Shown piece after piece: positions 30,792 through 42,840 of a stretch of 64,000 nt of DNA. Below the pieces are notes generated by a model. The model was given only the letters and a program-made list of their open reading frames with translations. It was not told the origin of the DNA and searched no databases. A program made the translations under genes and the position numbers. The stretch is from Lindgomyces ingoldianus (Eukaryota > Ascomycota > Dothideomycetes > Pleosporales > Lindgomycetaceae), in the NCBI RefSeq assembly GCF_010093535.1, contig NW_022985172.1, positions 1,408,806 to 1,472,805 on the forward strand, given 5' to 3'. Every line of letters begins with the position of its first letter. The first letter of the stretch is position 1.

Positions 30792-31632
30792 ATGTCTCGA
30801 GCCTTAACAAAGAATGAAGCACAGCAGCAGCAGGTGCAGCAACAGCGGCATTATCAGAGAGAGGTAGAGACGCAGGAACATCATGCCAGTGCTCAGGCTT
30901 CGGTATGGGAGATTAATTTTTCGGGTTTCCCAATCCCATATTCCCCTATTTCCATTCTTAGACAACGTGCATTATCATTCTAGCAAACTCTGAGGTCATG
31001 AATCCATCTTCGAGTTTTCGGTGCTATCCCATCATTCTTTTCTCCTCTCGACATAAACCTTCAAACTTCTTGCACCTTCTTCTACTCCCTCTTGCCCCCA
31101 CTTTGTAAACCCTATCAGCCACATATCCAATATGATCGTTCCCACAGCCTCCTAACTCGATGATTCTAGGCCGGTCTAAACCTCAACATATTCGGCGCTC
31201 TCTCCGGTGCCTTCTCTTCGAAATCCAAGAAAACCACACACCAAAACGCCGACGGATCATCAGAGAGCGTGGAAGATAGATACGAGAACGGTAAACATGG
31301 TCCCCCGTACTTAAAAAAAACCCTACTCCATCCCCAAAACGCTCTTCCCTCCCCAAAGCTCCCATCCCCCAAAACTTAACATTCGCTTTTCTCCCTCGTT
31401 CTTCTCCCCTGTCCAACCCCCCTGCCGCAGCGGTCTGAAGAGGCTGATTTTATTCCTAGGTGTTGCAAACGGCTCTTTCGTAGGACACGGCCAAGCCTAC
31501 GCCCAAGGCTCTGCTGTCGAAGGCACTCGAAAGCAGAAAGTGCGAGAGCTGGAGCAAGGACAGCAGAGACAGCAGGCACGGCAGATTAAGGGGAAGAAGG
31601 AGGTTGTAGATCATTTGGGTATTGAGGGATGA
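30792..31632 (+). CDS. Small three-exon protein, 134 aa, unknown
   Basis: Exons 30792-30902, 31170-31290 and 31460-31632; the frame stays open through both joins. Intron 1 (267 nt) has a GTATGG donor, a CCTAACTC branch and a TCTAG acceptor; intron 2 (169 nt) has a GTAAAC donor, a GGCTGATT branch and a CCTAG acceptor. Exon 1 is glutamine-rich (EAQQQQVQQQRHYQ), exon 2 reads AGLNLNIFGALSGAFSSKSK, and exon 3 reads GVANGSFVGHGQAYAQGSAV followed by a basic/glutamine coiled stretch (QKVRELEQGQQRQQARQIKG). No signal peptide or transmembrane segment. The regular composition of exons 2 and 3 and the three matching phases support a real gene; I know no family for it. Convergent with Med13, whose stop is 512 nt away. 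Confidence 0.55.
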
Positions 31633-32143
31633 GATGAGATGAGATAGTAGTTGTGTTTAGATTGTAATGACTTCTAGGGAGGGATTTGAGTGAGTGATTT
31701 GGTAAGTAATGCAGGGTGTAATGTCAAAACAGAGGGTGCAGTATTGTAGATGACAATCTGAACTCGCTTTTTTATGGCGTCAAATCCAAAGATTGCCAGG
31801 CGTGCGTGGTACTGCGAGCATTGATACGACAATAGAGGCTGGTATGACTAGGCAACCTCGTCTTGATTCTCTCCGTGCTACGCAATACACAGAACACAGA
31901 ACGGAACGCTCAGCTCAGAAACGTCCCACGACGGTTATCGAACGCCATGCTTCCATTTCACGTCATGTCATGCAATTCCGCACCATACCATAGCATATCC
32001 AAACACCGGTTCAAATCCAACCCAGATCAATCCCAAAAACAGAAACCAAAACACCTAATCCCAATCCTGAACCCCAAGCTTTAATCTAAACAATTCCAAT
32101 TCCAAGCCAAAAACTCCTTTACTCCCATCTACTACTCCCCAAA

Positions 32144-35100
32144 CTACTGCAAGCACTTTACTACGCCCCCCACGCCCCTCATCGCAGCCCCCACATGCCA
32201 CGGCACGGTCCCTCCCCTCGTGCCCCTCATTCCCTTCAATCTGGCCAACAGCCCCAACGCCCGAAACTGTGCCAACACTTCCTTCAGCAGATTCTCGGCC
32301 GTAGCGCGACTCTGTGCCGTAGGCGTCCACATTAAACTCGTACTACTCCTCTCAGGTATGCCTGCTCCAGAGGTATTCGGTGGATTGGAGTTAAGATGAG
32401 GGTTAGAGGTGTTGGATGTGAGGTTAGTGCCACCAGGACTTACGCCCTCGGCGCCACTAGCGCTAGGCGGAAACGGGGACTGCGCAGCGCGTGTACTACC
32501 GACAGCGCCGACCCAGAGAATATTAACGCCCACAACAATCGGCCCGCGTTCCGGGTCCGGGATCTCCCCTCCCTGTGTAGTTCTTCTGGATGTGGAGTAC
32601 GTCTCCCCTCGTTTGACGAGTAGTCCGCTGATAAGACATGGGCGGAATTCGACTGTAGAATTGGAGTTATGTAGGCGGTGGCTGAGGATAACACCCCAGC
32701 TTTCGTCCGTCACGTTGATGAGGCGCGCTTCCGGGTCGTTAGATGGGTCGTTTGTAGAGTCCGATGGTGTAGCTGCGGGCGTGAGGCCGGGGTGATCGGG
32801 AGAGAGACCCCCGGCGGCTTGTGGTGTGGATCCAGGTGTGTTTGAGCTAAGATGTTGTGCCGTTGCTGAATTCGCGTTACTAGTCAAAGAATTGGGCGTC
32901 GGTATCGTGGGTGTAAACCTCAGCGGAGGCTTCGTATCCACAGTCAGTAATGTTATAAACAGATTTAGTTGCGTAGGACACGAGGCCAAAAACACCCAAG
33001 TCTCTAGTTCTTCTCTTTCCATAACTCCTGCTTTGGCGATGCAGACACGCCACGTCACTCTCCTTGCCTGCAAGATCTCAACAGTCGTTTGCCATATTTC
33101 CTTTGCGATTTCGCCGAACACACGTGTGCCGAGGTTGTATGAGACCACGGCTTGCGATTTCCCACAGCTGTCGGTCCATGCAGCTGTGATCCAGGTCCCG
33201 TCGAGACTGATGGCATATCCAAGATGAATATACGAGTTCTCGCGGAGAAGATCTTGTGGCGGCTCAGCATTCAACTTGAAGGGAATGGTTCGGGGTATAG
33301 CTTCTTCGAGCTGGAAGGACGGGGCCGTGTAGATGGTGAGGGGAGTCTTGTCTTCGCTGGGGGCGCTTGGCGGACAGCGGTCGTAAACCTCGCGCGCAAG
33401 GCTGGTGTATGTACTGGAATCCAGGACAACTGGTACATCGAAGGATGCAATGTACTTAATCGGAATGATTTGGAGAACGAGATCGGGCTTTGGCGGAAGC
33501 TCAGATCCAGGTCTACTAGCTGAGACTTGGCCATATGCTTGGAATAAGGACCAAAAGGCAGAGCAGAGCTCCCACAAAGCGGATGGGCTCTCGAAAGGGT
33601 CTATCATGTAGATGACGAAAGCATTAATCTTTTGATGCCCCTTCTCTCTCATCTGTGCATGCTTGACGGCAAGAAGTTTTCCAAGCTGGGTGCATGTCTC
33701 ACGTAGGACTCTGAAAGCAGCGCGCGCTGATGTTGGTCCGTTGATTGTGCAAGGCACAAGTCCCCCCTCATACTCCGGTACTGTTTGGATCCTGGTATGA
33801 TTCCCAAACTTGCAGCTTTCGTATGCAATCTGAATGTTGACGAGGAAGCTCTCCAGACAGGATGTTAAGGAATGGCTTTGGGGATAAATGCAGAAAGCAA
33901 CAACGTTCTTGGCCGGATTGCATGGAGCCAGCCCCAGAGGTTCCCAAAATGAAAGAGCTGGAGGCAGAAGGTCCCATAGGGTATCAGCGCGGCGGACTCT
34001 TATATGAGGAGAGGGTATTTGGTAGATGAGATGGCCTGGTGACGCTGATCCATCTGTCTGCGCATTCATTCTGCGTGGTGCAGGTCTTGGCTGCCCCTTA
34101 GATTGCTGCGGAAGATCAGGGAAGACATCCTGGACAGATGCCAGACTCAGGACATTGCAATCGGCAGCTTTGGGGAAAATGGTCTTGACAACAGCGGTTG
34201 CTTTCGTTTCTGAACAAGTTCGATCGAGGTGGGGTGTAGTGTCGGTGGAACTCCCCTCATGAAGAATATCCAGCGTGGCTGAAACAATCTGATCGGTGAC
34301 TATCTGAGCCACGGCTATGCTATCCTTAGGGCTCAGTGGCTTCTCGTCGGGAAAGTCGGCTTGTAAATCAGGCTGAGATGTGGGCGTATCTGGCATGGAG
34401 GGAATTATAGGAGAGAACGCAGGGACATCATTGCGGGCGACTGCCAGCGGCAACTCAGCTGGAGCCGGTACGTATGCTAGGCACCAGTCTGAGGGATTCG
34501 GTTCGAACCACGCCAAACAGCTCTCATCGGTTTGGAGGCTAGCAATATCCTGCATATCTCCCCCAAATGACTCGGCAAATGAAGTGGCTGACATGGGAGT
34601 GGCATCCCCATCCGTGGGTAATTTTCTCTTCCCTGGAAAATAGAGACCGGCGGATAGTGGCTCAGGCGCAGTAGAAACCATATCCTCGGGCTCATCTTCG
34701 GGCGTGGATGGCGTCTCACTCGACGAGTCTGAGAGATCACTTTCATCCAGGACTACCGTCTTCAGTTCCACAATGCTTTTCGCCGAGGCCATGCCAATGG
34801 CATGGCGAAGTTTGGTGAGCAATGGGAGTTCCCTAAGGCTAGCAGGACGTTTTGTTGGCTCTTTCGAAACACTGGTTTCTTTGGGCTTTCTGAGAGGGAA
34901 GCTGAACCGGCCCTCGTGGTATTTCGCATCTGAGAGACTCATCTTGCGATTGAAACTTACTGGGTCGAAGATACTGTCCCTATGCCGACTAGTGATTTGT
35001 TGTTTCGGAGTCTGGAATCTAAGTTTCTCCTTGGGAGACGGCAGTAGTTTTTGCTGAACAAGATGCGGACTGAGTGGAGGGCTGGGTTCGAGTTTCACTG

Positions 35101-37251
35101 ATATGATAGAAGGGTCGGTAGATTGCGTAGGTTGTGAAATGGGTTGCTCAGCTTGGGCCCCGGGTTGGGGGGCTTGTTCATCGGCCTGCGTTTCGATTTT
35201 CACTTGGCTGTTGGGCTGATTGGAAGGACGGGGCGCTGCGGCAAGAGCATCATCGAGCGCAGTCATTGGATCCGACATTTCCTCTTTAATGTCGGCATCG
35301 GGCAAAGACGATGTTTCGGGGTCCTTTCCGGCCTTCTCTTGGGATGGGGGTTTGCTATCCGGCGCTGCCGAGCTACCCAACATATCCACGTCTTCATTCT
35401 CATCCGGCTCGTCAAAGAAATTGAAGTCGGCATCTGTAATGTCGTTGCCACCAAACCCATCCTCGTCCAAATCTTCGAAAAGATCATCGTTTCCGCCGTG
35501 AAGCGTAGAACTAAACGGGTCGAACGGTAGCGGGAGCTCGGGTGAGGCCACAGGAAGCTGCTGTGTATCTGTGGGGATATGGTCGTGTGGACCGGAGAGG
35601 TTTATAGCTGGATTGCTACCGCTGGGAACTAGGATAGTATTGGGAGCAGCTCCTGGAATAGCAGCATTATCGCTGCTTGGCATTCCTACACCAGGAGCCA
35701 CACCGTCTGGGGGTGTCGGGTACACGCCGCTAACGGCCTGTAAGTCGCCATATGTACCCGTTCGAGAATTCAAAGGTGATGAGGGAAGCAGGCCATGACT
35801 GTCACCTTTTAGTTGGGCAGCCTCTTCTTCGGCCTTTTGAGCTTTGCGACGAGCTTCGAGAGCTTTGTCCCTTTCCGGTTTGCCCATGAACCATTGTTGA
35901 GCAACGTCTATTGGATCTCGAAAGCCGCTTGAATAATTTGTTTCATACCAATCAAGGGTGGTGTCTTTCTGCGGTATCCGGGCGGTATCCGGGACATCTC
36001 CAGCACTGGACAGCTCGTCATAGAAGAAGCAAAGCGCTCGTGGCCATAACACCTCTCTTGCTTGTCCTCCGGGAGCGGGACTCGACGCTGCGAATTGATT
36101 TGAACGTGCGATGCGGATTTTCACCCATGACGTCTTTTCCTCCAAGTCTGGTATTGAATAACCCTTCCATTTCAACCAGCGCGTGACCAAGGACTTCCAC
36201 CGTTCAATGCTTTGCTCCACCGGACCAATTCTGACGCGCTTCCGTTGCCCTCGTTGGCTGACATCTTCCGCGGCAACATCTGGAAAGCTCTCAAAGCCGA
36301 CAATTTTGGCCAGGAGACCATTGGGGGCCACACGCACGCATCTCCCAACAAACTGCTTCTGCGCCTCTTCGGAATTGATTCCATCCAAACGGTGAATTTC
36401 AGCCTTCGACACGGAGAAGATAGATATAACGAGCGTGCCTGAACTCGTCCAGTACACGTTGACGTTAGTTAGGCAGAAGGGCATGCCTGAAGAGTTAGAT
36501 GGGTCTTGATCAGGGTCTTGCTGGGCTGCGGGCATCGATAGCAATGTTCTATAATTCAGAGCGATCGCCTTGTGATCCCTCACCATATAGAAAGATATCA
36601 AAGCAACGACAGAAGACGTGAACAGCTCATAAATAGCATAACTATCATGTTGCAGCTGCTGGTCCAACGGCTGGGCAGCCTGGGGGGTGCCCTGAGCTCC
36701 ACGCCCATTTCCGCCCAGAAAGCCCGGCCCTTTCAGCGCGCCTGGAGTTAATGGAGAATTCGAAGAAGGGGTGCTTGAAGTGACGTTGCGCATGGGAGGG
36801 CGGGCTAGCTCGGAAGCTTTCATCACACCCGATTGCTCCGCTGAGGGATGATTAGTTAGGGAAAGCGTAGATGGGGGGTACTGCCCACCTTGGAAGTCGT
36901 ATCCTGGTAGGACAGGAAGAGCGAGGGGCGTTTGGCCGGCCTTGTCGGCGGTAGTGGCGCGGAAGAACCACAGCAGCGATTTGGATGCATCTTGAACGAC
37001 CAAATGCTGACCCTGCCTGAACTCTGCCTCGACCGCATGCAAGTCCTCAGCCGGGCTTCTATCGACTAGGCTCGGCGAGGCATCTGTATTTCGGGTAACT
37101 GAAAAGGCTTGAAATGCGACTGCCTCGAAGTCTCCCTGACGGACGTTGTTAGCAGGATGCAGCGCGTAGAATGCAGGCGCGACCGGGACGGGAGGGGGCG
37201 AGAACGTACGATAGCTTGCGCATTCGTTATGCAGGTCTTGAGAAATTCCAT
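32144..37251 (-). CDS. med13: Mediator subunit 13 (Srb9/Ssn2), CDK8 kinase module
   Basis: Two exons: 37210-37251 encodes MEFLKTCITNAQAI, then a 74-nt intron (GTACGT...GCTAACA...CAG), then 32144-37135; 1677 aa. The open frame continues upstream of the acceptor to 37756, which would give a false 1870-aa protein with a Pro-rich N-terminus; the exon-1 peptide joins GDFEAVAFQAFSVTRN as expected for Med13. The N-terminal part (about 1-330) contains LVVQDASKSLLWFFRAT and FCLTNVNVYWTSSGTLVISI. The middle is acidic and disordered. The C-terminal MID/PIWI-like part contains DGTWITAAWTDSCGKSQAVV, IWQTTVEILQARRVTWRVCI and ESWGVILSHRLHNSNSTVEF. Role: links the Cdk8-cyclin C-Med12 module to core Mediator and represses or tunes transcription in the nucleus. 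Size is normal for Pezizomycotina. Confidence 0.9.
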
Positions 37252-37874
37252 TCCAGAGGAGGGTCCACTCTATGGAACGCTCAAGTGGTACTGTCGTCGA
37301 AAATGCACGCCGGACACTGCGCTGTGAATCTTCATCAACCGCGCTCTTTCTGGTGCGCGACGCGACGAGCGAAGCTAGGGGACGATGCGCGGGATGGCAA
37401 GGGCCGGCGACGTCGTGGGCGTGTTTATGAAGGACGCATGGCAGGATGGGGAGGTGGTGGAGGAGGAGGGTCGCCGTTGGAGCATATTGTTCAACCTGCT
37501 CAACCCGACGGCAGATGGGGGGGGGGAGGGTGGCTCGGGAGCCCAAGCGCAGCCCAGGGACAGGGAACAGCCTCGCGGGTTGGGTGCCGGGCGCGATAAA
37601 TGTACGGCGCCGTGGTGTGGGCGAGAACGCGGCGGGAAGGTGCGTTCCAGGCACAGGGTCGAAGCCTGAGGTGTTGTGGAGCGGTGCAGGCGAAAGCAGA
37701 GCAGGCAGCCCACGCGTGGTGGTCGGCAGTCGGCGGTTCGGGGGCGGTGTCGACAATTCATCTCAGCCCTACCCGACCCGGCCCCAGAGAAACTTTTATT
37801 CAAAATTTCACTTTTCACTTTTCACTTTTCACTTCATCAACGCATTTCCAAATGTGCCCCATGTCGCCGCCACG
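37252..37874. promoter_or_regulatory. Divergent promoter med13 / enp2
   Basis: 623 bp between the two start codons, GC-rich in the centre (a run of nine G at about 37518). It carries open frames on both strands that are shadows of composition. No TATA box is seen. Confidence 0.5.
37806..37833 (+). repeat. Four perfect TTTCACT repeats in the enp2 leader
   Basis: Four head-to-tail copies of the 7-mer TTTCACT, 41 nt before the ENP2 ATG. Pyrimidine-rich tracts near the start are common in highly transcribed fungal genes. Confidence 0.8.
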
Positions 37875-40221
37875 ATGAAGATTTCCAACCACGCGGCAGT
37901 GCCCGTCTACACCATCTCCGGCTCGAACACCGCCCGTCCACTTCCGGACTGGCTGATTCGGAAACGGAAGCGAAGCCTCAAGCAAGATCCCGAATTCGCC
38001 AACCGCGTCGAGCTCCTCCAGGACTTTGAGTTTGAGGAGGCCAGCTCCTGTGTGCGCGTGAGCGATGACGGCGACTGGGTGATGAGCACAGGCGAGCTTA
38101 TTCAGACCCAAACTGTAAAAATTGTTTCTAACCTGTCCAGGCACCTACAAGCCGCAAATCCACACCCATTATCTGCCTCACCTGTCCCTTTCCTTTGCCC
38201 GTCATACCAATTGCTTGAACGAGACGTTCCTTCTGCTTTCGTCTGACTACACCAAATCCCTCCATCTCCAGGCCGACCGCTTTCTCGAATTCCACACCGC
38301 TGGCGGACTGCACTATTCTACCCGCATTCCCCGCTATGGAAGGGACCTCATATACGACAGGCATTCCGCCGAGGCGCTTGTCCCAGCAGTCGGTGTCAAC
38401 GGCGACGGATGCGGAGAAGTCTTCCGTCTCAACTTGGAGGTTGGCCGCTTCATGAAAGCATACGAAGTCGACGTGGGCAGCGACGACCTCTTGACCACTA
38501 GCGTCGGCGCGCTCCAGGGCGGAATCAGTACAGGCAGCGTAAATACGGGCTCAATAGCAGAAGCCAGCCACAACCTCCTAGCCTTCGGGACCTCCCTCGG
38601 CAACGTAGAATTTTGGGACGCGCGATCTCGAAACCGCGTTGGGATCCTATCCGCACCCCACAACGTCATAGACGGCCGCTCCGAAATCACTGCCCTGCAA
38701 TTCCACCGCTCGGGACTCGAACTCGCCACAGGAAACTCTAATGGCCTTGTCCACCTCTATGATTTACGATCTCCAGTCCCGCTACTGAAGAGAGACCAAG
38801 GCTATGGTTTCCCCATCAAAAACATCATCTACCTAAACTCTGGCACTTCCTCCCGCGCGCAAACGTCCACCCCCAAAATACTCACCTCCGACAAACGCAT
38901 CATCAAGATCTGGGACCCTTCCACCGGCACGCCCTGGACATCCGTCGAACCAGCTGTCGACCTCAATCACGTAGAATGGTGTCGCGACAGCGGCATGCTG
39001 CTGACCGCCAACGAAGGGAAATCCCAACATGCATTCTTCATCCCACAGCTAGGCCCCGCGCCAAAATGGTGCGCCTTCCTGGACAACATTGTTGAGGAAA
39101 TGGCAGAGAGCCCCGACGACCCCAATGCCTTTGGTGGGGGGGCAGCTTCTACTGTGGGTGAAGTCTATGACAACTTCAAATTCCTAACCGCACCACAACT
39201 CCGCCAATTAAATCTGGATCATCTAGTGGGCACGACGAGCCTTCTAAGGCCGTATATGCATGGGTATTTTGTTGCGCAGAAATTGTACGAGGAGGCGAGG
39301 TTGATATCGAATCCGGATCTGTGGCACGAGCAGCGAGCGAAAAGCATACAGGAGAAAATCGCGAAAGAAAGGGAAAGTAGGATCCGTGGGAATAAAAGTG
39401 TCAAGGTTAAGGTTAATAGGAGGCTTGCGGAGAAAATGCTGGAGCGGGAGGAGAAGAATGAGAGAAGGAGGGCGAGGCGAGTATTGGAGAGAGGGGGGGA
39501 TGACGATATGCTTGAGAGCGAGCATGCGCCGGCTGTTGGCGAGGCTGGCGTCGAAGGAGATGCAGAACCAGAAGGAAAGGAAGCCACTAGATCGACGGGG
39601 GGCGTCCTCAACGACCCTCGGTTCGCGCGCCTCTTCCAGGACGAAGACTTCGAGGTCGACGAAGCATCACACGAATTCCAGGCCATCAACCCAAGCACAA
39701 AGCTCCACATTCCAAAAGGCCTTACGGCCGTTGAGCAGGAGGCGTTGGACGATCCAAAGGACTCGAGTTCCGAAGACGACTCTTCCGCTGAAAGTGCCAC
39801 CGAGCGGGCTAAAACACCTGCAAGAAAACAGCCTCTATCAGCAACAGCGCAAGTGCAAGACCCCTCCCGCATCTCCTCCTCCAACTACAAGAAATCCGGA
39901 CACAGACCCCAACACCCACACTCCCACACAAACGCAAACACCCGCGCGCCGGCCCCGCAAATGCGCGTCTCTTCGTCAACCCGTAAGCCTCAGCGCAGGC
40001 AGGATGCAACATTCGGATCTCGTGTCTCAAAACTCAAGGACAAGAAACCGGCTTCGGGGAGCAGTAACACGACTGTGGTTGGGGAACGAGAGATTACGTT
40101 TGTGCCAGCGAAGAAAACTAAGAGGTCGGTTGGGGGAGAGGACGCGGCTTCTGGGCAGGGGCAAAGACATAACCGGAAGGATAGACGGAGTGCGAGCGGG
40201 AATGTGTTTAGGAAGATGTGA
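37875..40221 (+). CDS. enp2: Ribosome biogenesis WD-repeat protein Enp2 (NOL10)
   Basis: Exons 37875-38091 and 38141-40221, 765 aa. The 49-nt intron begins GCGAGC rather than GT and ends CCAG, with a TTCTAACC branch; only this GC-AG excision restores the conserved MSTG-TYKPQIH junction. No GT donor nearby keeps the frame. The N-terminus reads VYTISGSNTARPLPDWLIRK and LLQDFEFEEASSCVRVSDDG, typical of Enp2/NOL10. The seven-bladed propeller follows (about 60-400; NLLAFGTSLGNVEFWDARSR, LELATGNSNGLVHLYDLRS). The NUC153 block is at about 563-590 (DPRFARLFQDEDFEVD), then a basic/acidic disordered tail with nucleolar-type Lys/Arg clusters. Role: small-subunit processome factor for 18S rRNA maturation in the nucleolus, probably acting with Bfr2 and the helicase Dbp10/Dbp4 group as in yeast. 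Confidence 0.9.
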
Positions 40222-40918
40222 TGTAGATGTGCGGTAGAGTGAATGTGAATGTGAAATATGATACCCTCTTTATTCTAGATCAGACGCTCTTGTGCCGTGT
40301 CTGCCTACTTGCCTGCCGAATCGTAAAGATCTCAGATTAGTCAGAAACCCCATCTCCAAAGGGCTACGAAACAGAAAGTGTATGGGTCCCCAAGGTCAAT
40401 TCCAAGTCATAACGCACAACCTTAAAACAAGGAGAACTGAAGCAACGAGCATCTCACATAGCTGACCAAGGGACGGAGAAAAATATTGGTCTATTATGGG
40501 ATCGGTAACAAGGCAACGACCGCATATGGCCGGACGCCGGGGAGAGTGACAGGCCTGCCATGATGTTTAGATAAATGTAGATAACCGTCAAATCCAAATG
40601 CCCCGCGAAGCTGAAAAGAAGGATCAAAATGGGAGACGGGCAGGGGGGAGAAAATCTGCATCCGCCACCTCACCCTTAACCACAGACGAATTACGTGCTT
40701 GTCATCACCATGTACACTACACGCAACAAACCTGCACAGACATCATCTCCTTTTGCAAGCCCTGATATCGAGAAAAGGTAACAAAGTTCAGGAGAAGACG
40801 TTGTCGTGCTGAGCTTGTCCCTCCTGCTTCCCTGCTCGCCCCTCTTCCTCTGACCTATGGTGGCTGATACAGACCAGACACCGTTACACATCGCATCATT
40901 GCCCCACAGTCGCAGCGC
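40222..40918. other. Convergent 3' region between enp2 and cytochrome b5
   Basis: About 0.7 kb where the two genes end tail to tail; contains their 3' untranslated regions and no supported gene. Confidence 0.5.
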
Positions 40919-41732
40919 TCACTGGCTCTCCTGCTGTGATTGCAGATACTTGTACGCGCCGAAAGCAAGCACACCGCCGATGAGGATGATAGCATAGACA
41001 CCAATACCCATGGAGGCCGAGTCGCTCGTTGTAACAGTCGAGCCTCCAGACTCGTATGTCTTTGGCTTAGGGTCACCCTCCTATATTCTCACAGTCAGTA
41101 AGCACTCCAATGTATTAGACGAGACAATTATGTACGGTCCTGCGGCATTGGCTGTGGGAGCGGAATTGTTCCGAGGCTGGCCAAATGTAATCCTCCTGGG
41201 CCCTCGGCCGATTGGGCGGAGCAGCGTCGGAGGTGAGCAAGCCGAGGGTGAGAGTGATAACGGGAGACGGATGAGGATTGTGAGAGCGGGGATGAGGATG
41301 GAGATGGAGATGCAGTTAGAGATGGAGAACTCGCATGTACCTTGCGCTTCAGTTTGCCGACGAGTAGGCCGTCGAGGATCTCACGGGCTTCGTCGCTGTG
41401 GCCCACGTCTTCGAAGGCTTCGGTTGCGTCCTGGCCGCCTACGTCGAGCAACACTTCTTCACCGCCACTGCATCGGAGTTAGCGGCTAGTACAGCAACTC
41501 ACACAACGAATAGGTGGCAAGGGAATTGGGAAGCAGCGTTGGGTATCCACCCCACAATGGGGCTTCCGGGAGAATTTATGGAGCGAAGGGGGGGCCAGGC
41601 AGTTGTCACCACGTACGGATGCTCGTCAATGAAGCTCGACGCATTGTAGACCTTGTCATGAATAACAACGAAGAGATCCTTCTTAGTAGCATGCTCTGAG
41701 ACATCGGAGTACGTATATTCCTTGTCGGCCAT
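40919..41732 (-). CDS. Cytochrome b5, tail-anchored, 134 aa
   Basis: Three exons: 41617-41732, 41341-41467 and 40919-41080, with introns of 149 nt (GTACGT...CTAACTCCGATGCAG) and 260 nt (GTACAT...ATATAG). The first intron splits the haem motif, so no single frame shows the protein. The product begins [20 protein letters not shown]. Haem ligands are His38 in HPGG (38-41) and His62 in DVGHSDEA, at the standard 24-residue spacing. A C-terminal membrane anchor, about 110-128 ([20 protein letters not shown]), is followed by a short lumenal tail. Role: ER electron carrier feeding fatty-acid desaturases, sterol and P450 reactions. Length is exactly that of microsomal fungal b5. Confidence 0.9.
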
Positions 41733-42840
41733 TGTGTCTCAAATTATCGTCCCTTAACTTGGGGTTGTTATTGTCGGTCAAAAACTTTGCAAGCGAGAGG
41801 CGGTGTAGAGGCAGACAGTAGCGTAGCGGGAGCTGGACGGCGCGGAGGGACGAGGTGAGGTGAGGGTGGAGAGGAGGCAGGAGGGTGAGATGGAGGAAAA
41901 GGTGTTGATAGTTTAGCAGGTGTTGAGGGTTCGGTAACAGACAATTCAGACGGTCTGATACGGTGCCGTGTCGAACCACCGAGAATATGCCGGAGTTCCC
42001 GAATGGGAAAGTAAGACCCTGATTCGTGTGGGGGAGGGGAGGGGGGGAGACTGGAGGAGAACTTTTACAGCGGGGGTTGTGCGCAACGGTTCGAGACTGC
42101 GAATACGTTTGAAGACACGTTGCTCTCTTTAAACATTCATTCCCCCACCACTGGGTTTTCTTCACGGGAATGTGGTAGTCATACGTGCCGGATTTCAACT
42201 ACTCCGTGGAACCCGCGCATCACCGAAGTTACACAGGCGTCGGGTATCATCACCCACTTTTCCCTGTGACGCATTTAGGCCTCACGGCATGTCTGTCTGC
42301 ATCGAATGATCTAGTTGAGAAATACCTACTCCGCGTCCCGGCCGTTTGCAGCCAGATGTCGTCCACATGAGTGTGCGGGGAAGGCCGGCAGTGGGTAGTT
42401 GACACCCCGAATCATCTCCGATGTTGAGTGAACGGCTTCAGGGTCCGGCAGCCCTCTGATACAGCATGCTATCGCAAAACTTGGAACATAGTTAGGGTGG
42501 AGTTTGTCTGTTGGACTGTTTGCTGGAAATGGGTAGATTTTCGATAGGATACAGGATTTTGTTGTACTAAATTACCTCTGCCATGTTCTACGTTGGGTGG
42601 CAAGATACAGTACAGCGAAAGGGAACTTGTGATGCTATGATGATTCTAATTTATACAGCCCCGAAGTATCACATAACACCTAGAATGCAGTTTGACGACG
42701 TTCACCGCCCGGGGAGAATAGACCTAGTTACAACCTGCACAACGCCTAGCTATGCAACCTAATTTAATACTCATGACTTCTGATCCAGGTAGAAATGCAA
42801 TTCAAATGTCCTGCATCCTTGTTCAAATAATTTACCTTCG
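41733..42840. other. Intergenic, promoter region of cytochrome b5
   Basis: About 1.1 kb; G-rich (GGGGA)n tract near 42030-42050; no supported gene. Confidence 0.5.

Noticed and set aside
37252..37756. N-terminal 168 extra residues on Med13
   Set aside because: Intron and promoter sequence read in frame by chance; the proper first exon is 37210-37251 and the joined N-terminus fits Med13.
37446..38246. 266-codon plus-strand frame covering the ENP2 start
   Set aside because: It includes promoter sequence and reads through the ENP2 intron; only the segment from 37875 is genuine exon 1.
39219..40237. Frames of 221 (minus) and 283 (plus) codons within ENP2
   Set aside because: Out-of-frame shadows of the highly charged ENP2 C-terminal coding sequence.
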